The translations under genes and the position numbers were made by a program. Positions 6,674-10,438 of a stretch of DNA of 10,438 nucleotides are shown here, one piece after another (position 1 is the first letter of the stretch; every line of letters starts with the position of its first letter). The notes beneath the pieces are model-generated. The model was not told the origin of the DNA. It ran no database searches and saw nothing but the letters and a program-made list of their open reading frames with translations. The stretch spans positions 1 through 10,438 of the forward strand of contig CAXFCD010000010.1 of the NCBI GenBank assembly GCA_964001155.1, in the 5' to 3' direction. The stretch comes from CAXFCD01 sp964001155 (GTDB lineage Bacteria; Fidelibacterota; Marinisomatia; Marinisomatales; UBA1611).

Positions 6674-7573
6674 ATGAGATTCTTTCTATCCTGCCTTCTT
6701 TTTTTTACTTTTTCTTTTTCAAAGAATGCCCCTTATGTCGTTGTTTTAGGCATCGCCCAAGATGGTGGTGCGCCCCATGCCAATTGCCAAAAATTATGTT
6801 GTAAAGATTTGTGGGAAAGTGGGGAAAAAGAAAAAGTATCCTGCATTGGAATTGTAGATCCAAGATCGGGAAAAAGTTGGATCATTGATGCCACACCGAA
6901 TTTTCCCCAACAACATAAAATATTAACAAAAGATTACCAATCGGATTTGGCAGGCATTTTTCTTACCCATGCACATATGGGTCATTACACAGGACTTCTC
7001 CATCTTGGTCGGGAAGTTATGGGCGCGAAAAGTATTCCTGTGTTTGCAATGCCAAGAATGAAATCATTTTTAGAATCCAATGGACCGTGGAATCAACTGG
7101 TGTCATTGAATAATATTGAATTCCAACCCATGAAAAATGACAAAGAAATCAAATTGGCAGATGGACTATTCATTGAACCTTTTTTAGTTCCCCACCGGGA
7201 TGAATACTCCGAAACGGTTGGCTATAAAATCATGGGGTTGAATGCTTCCGTTATGTTCATCCCTGATATTGATAAATGGGAAAAATGGGATCAGGATATT
7301 TTTAATGTAATTCAACATGTGGATGTAGCTTTGGTGGATGGCACATTCTATTCTCAGGATGAAGTCCCACATAGGGATATGTCAGAGATTCCTCATCCGT
7401 TTATTATGGAATCCATGGACTTATTACTCAATTTGAATACTAAGAATCGAAATAAGGTTCATTTTATTCATTTTAATCATTCGAATCCTGCCATCAGAGA
7501 TGGCGCTGCGGCGAACCAAATTCGATCAAACAGATTTAATGTCGCCCGAGAAGGAATGATTTTTAATTTATAG
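6674..7573 (+). CDS. PqqB-like metallo-beta-lactamase-fold hydrolase, probably exported
   Basis: The 299-residue protein starts one base after the acyltransferase stop. Residues 1-16 form a short hydrophobic signal-like segment, suggesting export or anchoring. The remainder closely follows the PqqB branch of the metallo-beta-lactamase fold: L-G-I-A-Q-D-G-G (25-32); a Cys cluster N-C-Q-K-L-C-C (37-43), comparable to the zinc Cys motif of PqqB; T-H-A-H-M-G-H-Y-T-G-L (98-108), the family's variant of HxHxDH; G-R-E-V-M-G-A-K (112-119); V-P-H-R-D-E-Y-S-E-T-V-G (172-183); F-I-P-D-I-D-K-W-E (195-203); V-D-G-T-F-Y (221-226); and R-D-M-S-E-I-P-H-P (234-242). PqqB itself acts as a hydroxylase on a PqqA-derived precursor. 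No pqqA, C, D or E lies nearby and genuine PqqB is cytosolic, so this is more likely a PqqB-like hydrolase of unknown substrate. Co-transcription with the amino-sugar genes is possible. Confidence 0.85.
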   Translation: MRFFLSCLLFFTFSFSKNAPYVVVLGIAQDGGAPHANCQKLCCKDLWESGEKEKVSCIGIVDPRSGKSWIIDATPNFPQQHKILTKDYQSDLAGIFLTHAHMGHYTGLLHLGREVMGAKSIPVFAMPRMKSFLESNGPWNQLVSLNNIEFQPMKNDKEIKLADGLFIEPFLVPHRDEYSETVGYKIMGLNASVMFIPDIDKWEKWDQDIFNVIQHVDVALVDGTFYSQDEVPHRDMSEIPHPFIMESMDLLLNLNTKNRNKVHFIHFNHSNPAIRDGAAANQIRSNRFNVAREGMIFNL

Positions 7574-7588
7574 CCAGGAAGGTGGCTA
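7571..7588 (+). terminator. Small hairpin at the stop codon, weak terminator candidate
   Basis: TAGCCA (7571-7576, including the stop codon TAG) is perfectly complementary to TGGCTA (7583-7588) around a 6-nt purine loop. It sits exactly at the end of the PqqB-like gene. The downstream bases are A/T-rich but without a U-tract, so it is at best a weak intrinsic terminator or an RNA 3'-end stabiliser. Confidence 0.3.
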
Positions 7589-7614
7589 ATGTATTATTAG
7601 TTTGAACCCCTAAA

Positions 7615-7635
7615 GTCCCCTTATTATAGGGGGAC
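7615..7635. repeat. Inverted repeat GTCCCC/GGGGAC
   Basis: GTCCCC (7615-7620) pairs with GGGGAC (7630-7635) around a 9-nt A/T-rich loop. The preceding AACCCCTAAA is typical of a short intergenic repeat I have seen in environmental bacterial genomes. There is no U-tract after it, so a terminator function is uncertain. Confidence 0.5.
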
Positions 7636-7651
7636 ACAAAAGAAATTCAAT

Positions 7652-7692
7652 CTGGTTGTATTCTCCCCTGTATTAGGGGAGAATACAACTAG
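7652..7692. repeat. Long inverted repeat with perfect 14-bp stem
   Basis: GTTGTATTCTCCCC (7655-7668) and GGGGAGAATACAAC (7676-7689) are exact reverse complements separated by a 7-nt loop. The stem extends outward by one G-T wobble and two further pairs (7652-7654 with 7690-7692), giving 17 paired positions. This is the strongest secondary structure in the window. It lies between the PqqB-like gene and the dehydrogenase, so it could end transcription, protect a 3' end, or simply be a palindromic interspersed repeat. No T-run follows on the + strand, which argues against a classic intrinsic terminator. Confidence 0.75.
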
Positions 7693-7721
7693 CCTGCCCC
7701 ACGCTGTGCGAGGCTGGCAGG
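7691..7721. repeat. G/C-rich inverted repeat with two competing stems
   Basis: CCTGCC (7693-7698) can pair with GGCAGG (7716-7721). Alternatively AGCCT (7691-7695) can pair with AGGCT (7711-7715). The two pairings exclude each other and share bases with the outer end of the preceding long stem. The local base composition is far richer in G/C than the surroundings, which suggests an inserted repeat unit. With the other hairpins it accounts for most of the 193-bp gap before the dehydrogenase. Confidence 0.5.
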
Positions 7722-7766
7722 GAAGGGCCAAAATTATTAGGGTAAAATGATTCATTAAATTTTAGA

Positions 7767-8534
7767 ATGACTAGAATGACAAAAGTATTTATCACAGGTG
7801 CATCCTCCGGGATAGGAAAAGCGTTAGCATTGGCTTATGCAAAGCGTGGTGATACCATTGGCCTTACAGCGCGACGAGAAGACGTCCTTCAAGAAGTTGC
7901 CAAAGAAGTTAAATCTCTCGGTGGAAAACCATTCATTTATCAATTGGATGTACAGGATGCAAAAAAGTGTAAATCAGTTGCAGACCAATTTATGCAGGAT
8001 GCCGGTGGGATCGACATTGCAATCGCGAACGCCGGAATTGGCGGGGATGATGGATTGTTCTCAGGAAGCAGTGAGAACATTAATACCATCTTAAATACAA
8101 ACATTTTAGGTGTAACGAATACACTTCTTCCCTTTCTGCCTAAAATGAAATCGCAAAAAAGCGGTGCGGTGGTGTGTATCAGTTCTGTGGCAAGTTTTTT
8201 TCCATTGCCTTATCATGGCGGTTATTCCGGTGGAAAAATTGCCATCCGAATGATTTTCGATTCATGGCGGCCCACATTGGACAAATACAATATTAAATCT
8301 GTTTCCATTTGTCCCGGATTTGTGGATACACCCATCGTGAAAGGTCCCGCCCGGCGTTTTCCCATGAAATCTGCGGAAGATGCTGCAGAACGATTTGTAA
8401 AGGTCATTGATTGGGAATATTCCACCTATATTTATCCTTGGCCATATAAAATTTTGATTTGGGTCGTTCGACTCATACCGGAGCGATTTTATAATTGGCT
8501 CATTAAAAAAATGTTCTCTAAACCAATCAACTAA
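7767..8534 (+). CDS. Short-chain dehydrogenase/reductase (SDR family)
   Basis: The 255-residue protein is a classical SDR of normal length. It has the nucleotide-binding T-G-A-S-S-G-I-G (10-17), D-V (61-62) after beta-3, A-N-A-G (87-90), and the catalytic Ser140, Tyr153 and Lys157 in S-S-V-A-S and Y-S-G-G-K. P-G-F-V-D-T-P (183-189) follows as usual. T-A-R-R (34-37) after the second strand has basic residues in the place that favours NADP(H), so NADP dependence is likely. The C-terminal stretch W-V-V-R-L-I-P-E-R-F-Y-N-W (232-244) resembles SDRs acting on lipid-like or hydrophobic substrates, but the substrate cannot be named. The ATG at 7767 or the in-frame ATG at 7776 (M4) could be the true start; the latter fits the family's N-terminus better. 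It follows a hairpin-rich gap, so it probably starts a new transcription unit. Confidence 0.9.
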   Translation: MTRMTKVFITGASSGIGKALALAYAKRGDTIGLTARREDVLQEVAKEVKSLGGKPFIYQLDVQDAKKCKSVADQFMQDAGGIDIAIANAGIGGDDGLFSGSSENINTILNTNILGVTNTLLPFLPKMKSQKSGAVVCISSVASFFPLPYHGGYSGGKIAIRMIFDSWRPTLDKYNIKSVSICPGFVDTPIVKGPARRFPMKSAEDAAERFVKVIDWEYSTYIYPWPYKILIWVVRLIPERFYNWLIKKMFSKPIN

Positions 8535-8537
8535 AAA

Positions 8538-8558
8538 ATGAATAAATTAAGCGTATGA
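8538..8558 (+). other. Possible 6-codon leader ORF overlapping the bioY start
   Basis: An ATG four bases after the dehydrogenase stop opens a frame encoding M-N-K-L-S-V, whose TGA (8556-8558) overlaps the bioY ATG (8555-8557) as ATGA. Such an arrangement could give translational coupling, since bioY has no Shine-Dalgarno sequence of its own. In A/T-rich DNA this can easily be chance, and no conserved peptide feature supports it. Confidence 0.15.
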
Positions 8559-9121
8559 AAACAAAAACAATTTCTTTCGATCAAACAGGTATTCTCGAAA
8601 TTGACGATAATACAGCTAATATTTTTGCAATTTTACTCGGCTCTCTTTTGATTGCAGTGCTAGCTCAGGTGTCCATTCCTGTGCCGTTTAGCCCAGTACC
8701 AATTACAGGGCAAACTATCGGTGTTGTTTTGGTAGGTGGACTTTTAGGTGCACGCCGGGGTGCCATGGCTGTTTTGACTTATCTCATTGAAGGTGCAATG
8801 GGACTTCCTGTCTTTGCCCAAATGAAAGCAGGCGCCCATGTGTTGGTTGGTCCAACCGCCGGTTACTTGTGGGGATTTGTCTTTGCCGCTTTCTTGATTG
8901 GCTATTTAGCAGAAAAAGGCTGGACCGTAAAACCGGTTTTTAGCTTCTTATCCTGTTTTGCTGCTACCACATTAATTTTGGTGTTGGGAACTTTGTATTT
9001 AGCAGCGTTCAAACTTGGATTTAATGAAGCCATGGTTATGGGATTTTATCCATTTCTCGTAGGTGATGTGATTAAATCTGCTGTTTGTGCCGGACTTATT
9101 ACAGGAGTGAGAAAATTTTAA
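8555..9121 (+). CDS. bioY: BioY, biotin-specific S component of an ECF transporter
   Basis: The 188-residue membrane protein has the length and about six-helix pattern of BioY, which binds biotin in the inner membrane and imports it alone or with the EcfA/EcfT energy-coupling module. Key segments are P-V-P-F-S-P-V-P-I-T-G-Q-T (42-54), G-G-L-L-G-A-R-R-G (61-69) and the biotin-site motif G-P-T-A-G-Y-L-W-G-F (99-108; the second G of the usual G-P-T-G-G-Y is Ala). P-F-L-V-G-D-V-I-K (166-174) near the C-terminus is also typical. No bioM or bioN (ATPase or T component) is adjacent, so it must either share an ECF module encoded elsewhere or work alone. No BirA operator-like palindrome is evident upstream. 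It lies 20 bp after the dehydrogenase and may be co-transcribed with it. Confidence 0.93.
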   Translation: MKTKTISFDQTGILEIDDNTANIFAILLGSLLIAVLAQVSIPVPFSPVPITGQTIGVVLVGGLLGARRGAMAVLTYLIEGAMGLPVFAQMKAGAHVLVGPTAGYLWGFVFAAFLIGYLAEKGWTVKPVFSFLSCFAATTLILVLGTLYLAAFKLGFNEAMVMGFYPFLVGDVIKSAVCAGLITGVRKF

Positions 9122-9157
9122 TTTTTCGAGATATTTAGGGTTAATTCCAATTCAGAT

Positions 9158-9433
9158 ATGCTCAACAAAAAGCACTACGGTAATGGTCAAAAAGTGTATG
9201 AATTGACCGACACAACATTGACCTATTTCTATAAAAACGGAAACCTGAAAGCCACCGGTCCATTTAAGAATGAATTGATGGAAGGTGATTGGATATTCTA
9301 CCGAGAATCAGGCCAACTCTGGCAAACCGGTTCATTTGAACATAATCAAAAACATGGCCGGTTTGTACGTTATGACAAAAATGATGAAGTAGAATATGAT
9401 GAAACATTTGAAAAAGGAAAATTAGTAAAATGA
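9158..9433 (+). CDS. Small MORN-type repeat protein (YwqK-antitoxin-like)
   Basis: The 91-residue protein contains about three tandem repeats of the MORN_2/YwqK type, roughly 22 to 24 residues each: residues 21-43 (F-Y-K-N-G-N-L-K-A-T-G), 44-66 (F-Y-R-E-S-G-Q-L-W-Q-T-G) and 67-88 (a degenerate copy starting R-Y-D-K-N-D-E-V). Each has an aromatic-Tyr-x-x-x-G-x-L pattern ending near N/G-x-x-x-G. There is no signal peptide, so it is probably cytosolic. Proteins of this kind are annotated as the antitoxin-like YwqK family in some genomes, but no toxin gene is next to it here, so that name should not be taken as function. Its TGA stop overlaps the ATG of the following broken gene (ATGA, 9430-9433), suggesting the two were translated as a pair. 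Confidence 0.7.
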   Translation: MLNKKHYGNGQKVYELTDTTLTYFYKNGNLKATGPFKNELMEGDWIFYRESGQLWQTGSFEHNQKHGRFVRYDKNDEVEYDETFEKGKLVK

Positions 9434-9660
9434 AAACAATGACCTGTAAACAATAGGGTGGTGCCTGCGATTTAGAATTCCATGCTGACACTTTTGAAGA
9501 AATGTCTAACCAAAATGTCATGGAGATGTTTCAATAAAAGGGCGAAGCCCATTTAAAAGCCATGGGTGAGATGCAAGACTTGATGAAATCTCCGCAAGCT
9601 ATGCAAGAATGGAAAAACGGAGAGCGAAAAGAATTCTAAGCTTTACCTGACGCAGATTAA
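9430..9660 (+). pseudogene. Broken small protein gene with three in-frame stops (DUF1059-like)
   Basis: One continuous frame of 76 codons plus the final TAA reads as a coherent small protein: M-K-T-M-T-C-K-Q, stop, G-G-A-C-D-L-E-F-H, then T-F-E-E-M, M-E-M-F-Q, stop, K-G-E-A-H-L-K-A-M, Q-D-L-M-K-S-P-Q-A-M-Q-E-W, R-K-E-F, stop, A-L-P-D-A-D. The stops are TAG at codon 9 (9454-9456), TAA at codon 36 (9535-9537) and TAA at codon 70 (9637-9639). From memory, intact relatives annotated as DUF1059-type read K-Q-L-G-G-A-C-D, M-F-Q-K-G-D-E-A-H and K-E-F-x-A-L-P. That fits TTG to TAG at codon 9, GAA to TAA at codon 70, and a compensated indel around codon 36. Its last stop lies one base from the converging dehydratase gene, and its ATG overlaps the upstream gene, so the ancestral gene boundaries are intact. 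Function of the family is unknown; the two Cys (6, 13) suggest metal binding. Confidence 0.75.
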
Positions 9661-9661
9661 T

Positions 9662-9940
9662 TTATAAAACAGATTCCGCTTGTTTTGCCATTTCCATACA
9701 GGCAGACGTTACGCCACCTTGGTCATGTGACGTAAACGCTAATTCAATCCGGCACCAACCCACAACCATATCCGGGTGATGATTTGCTTCTTCAGCCTTT
9801 TCAGCTAATTGATTGATGAATCCAATGCTGTCCATATACGACTCAAATGTGAATGTTTTACGAATAGCGTTGTCTTTGAATTCCCAACCATCCAACCCAC
9901 GAATCGCATCGTGAATTTCAATATCTGTTAAACGGCTCAT
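9662..9940 (-). CDS. Pterin-4a-carbinolamine dehydratase (PCD/DCoH family)
   Basis: The 92-residue protein has the usual length and motif of the PCD family, which dehydrates 4a-hydroxytetrahydrobiopterin to regenerate the pterin cofactor of aromatic amino acid hydroxylases and may serve molybdopterin metabolism in bacteria lacking those. W19 lies in G-W-E-F. The active-site block is E-A-N-H-H-P-D-M (51-58; His54 and His55), followed by W62 and S-H-D-Q-G-G-V-T (71-78), whose His72 is the third conserved His. No phenylalanine hydroxylase is in the window. It overlaps the stop of the MATE gene upstream by ATGA and has a strong Shine-Dalgarno sequence, so the two are likely one transcription unit. 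It converges on the broken small gene with a single base between stops and no visible terminator. Confidence 0.92.
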   Translation of the reverse strand: MSRLTDIEIHDAIRGLDGWEFKDNAIRKTFTFESYMDSIGFINQLAEKAEEANHHPDMVVGWCRIELAFTSHDQGGVTSACMEMAKQAESVL

Positions 9941-10438
9941 ACAGTCACCTCCTGTATTTGATTTACTTTCTTTAATTCAAATCTCACCCAGTTAATGGCA
10001 ATTACAAAAGAAATGGATGCCGATATCATGATGGCGTACCAATTCCATTCCACCGGTTTATTGAGCACATAACTAAAATACAGCGCTAACGGTGCGCTGA
10101 TACCAATTACACGAATGGTCGTTATTACCAACACGGGAATGCCTTTCCCCAATCCTTGCATAACACGGCCCGATGTAATGGCAATGGCCACCAGTGGATA
10201 GATCAAACAAACCAATCGTAAGAATCCCACAGAAACATCAATGATTTCTTGGTCTGTGGTGAACCATCCTGAAAATAGTTCAGCGAAATAATACACAAAT
10301 GCCGATGAAATGAGGGTAATAAAAAAGGCTCGAGAAATGCCATACTTAACGATGAAGTTTAACTCAGTCAATTTTTTGGCACCGTAAAACATGCCCACTA
10401 GGGTTGTCATGCCACCGGCTATGGCAAAGATTGGCAAA
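9937..10438 (-). CDS. MATE-family multidrug/organic cation efflux transporter, C-terminal part
   Basis: About 166 C-terminal residues are present; the gene enters from the right edge and its start lies beyond the window. The segment begins L-P-I-F-A-I-A-G-G-M-T-T-L-V-G-M-F-Y-G-A-K-K, which matches the start of the second half of MATE proteins (helix 7 region ending in G-x-x-x-G-A). Further hydrophobic helices follow, at about 33-55, 68-90, 100-124 and 130-152, and G-R-V-M-Q-G-L-G-K-G (89-98) matches the usual F-Q-G-x-G loop. MATE transporters export cationic drugs or metabolites in exchange for Na+ or H+; the substrate cannot be predicted here. The protein ends with a short charged tail after the last helix. 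Its TGA (9937-9939) overlaps the dehydratase ATG, with no break or frameshift seen. Confidence 0.88.
   Translation of the reverse strand, partial: LPIFAIAGGMTTLVGMFYGAKKLTELNFIVKYGISRAFFITLISSAFVYYFAELFSGWFTTDQEIIDVSVGFLRLVCLIYPLVAIAITSGRVMQGLGKGIPVLVITTIRVIGISAPLALYFSYVLNKPVEWNWYAIMISASISFVIAINWVRFELKKVNQIQEVTV
9945..9952 (-). promoter_or_regulatory. Strong Shine-Dalgarno sequence of the dehydratase gene
   Basis: On the minus strand GGAGGTGA lies 4 bases before the ATG (9938-9940), measured from its last A, and 7 bases from the GGAGG core. It is embedded in the last codons of the MATE gene. It is the only near-perfect ribosome-binding site in the window; the + strand genes have A/T-rich leaders. 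It fixes the dehydratase start and implies independent re-initiation after the overlapping MATE stop. Confidence 0.7.

Noticed and set aside
7571..7721. CRISPR array or tRNA in the hairpin-rich gap
   Set aside because: The inverted repeats differ from each other and have no regular spacer pattern, and no cloverleaf with acceptor and T-arm sequence could be drawn.
9264..9521. Minus-strand open frame of 85 codons across the MORN-type gene and the broken gene
   Set aside because: It is antisense to two coherent coding frames and the sequence has no recognisable domain.
9454..9639. Special decoding (pyrrolysine, selenocysteine or a reassigned stop) at the three in-frame stops
   Set aside because: The stops are of two types (TAG and TAA), none is TGA, and neighbouring genes terminate normally at TAA, TAG and TGA, so a changed genetic code does not fit.
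10429..10437. TTG near the right edge as a start codon of the MATE gene
   Set aside because: The sequence at that point is already the middle of a MATE protein (helix 7 region), so the gene continues beyond the window.

Overview
This window looks like chromosomal DNA from a free-living Gram-negative-type bacterium of roughly 40% GC. The FCB side of the tree (Marinimicrobia/SAR406, Ignavibacteria or Bacteroidota relatives) is my best guess and is not proven. The reasons are the A/T-rich, mostly Shine-Dalgarno-free start sites on the + strand, an outer-membrane-style lipoprotein glycosidase, the gene content, and short interspersed palindromic repeats of a kind I associate with that group. No rRNA, tRNA, CRISPR array, insertion sequence or phage gene was found.

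Layout. Bases 1-320 (minus strand) hold the N-terminus of an exported GH3-family glycosidase lipoprotein that runs off the left edge. A 114-bp divergent intergenic region (321-434) separates it from a tight + strand operon: a cytoplasmic NagZ-like GH3 N-acetylglucosaminidase (435-1478), a ROK-type sugar kinase (1465-2445), a SpoIID/LytB-domain protein without a signal peptide (2424-3650) and a sodium:solute symporter (3643-5475). All four overlap by 8 to 22 bp. After a 79-bp imperfect inverted repeat come a NagX/HGSNAT-type membrane acyltransferase (5560-6672) and, one base later, a PqqB-like metallo-beta-lactamase-fold protein (6674-7573).

A 193-bp intergenic region (7574-7766) is packed with hairpins, including a perfect 14-bp stem. 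Next are a short-chain dehydrogenase (7767-8534), the biotin transporter component BioY (8555-9121), a small MORN-type repeat protein (9158-9433) and a small gene (9430-9660) interrupted by three in-frame stop codons but otherwise still readable in one frame. Entering from the right edge on the minus strand are the C-terminus of a MATE efflux transporter and, overlapping it by ATGA, a pterin-4a-carbinolamine dehydratase.

How the genes may work together. The left half reads as an amino-sugar or peptidoglycan-fragment scavenging module. A surface GH3 enzyme and the symporter would supply sugars, NagZ would release GlcNAc from disaccharides, the ROK kinase would phosphorylate a released sugar, and the SpoIID-domain protein and the NagX-like acyltransferase would act on glycan or acetylated amino sugar. 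The individual families are recognised from sequence motifs. The substrate assignments and the pathway are inference. The right half is a set of ordinary, probably independent housekeeping genes.
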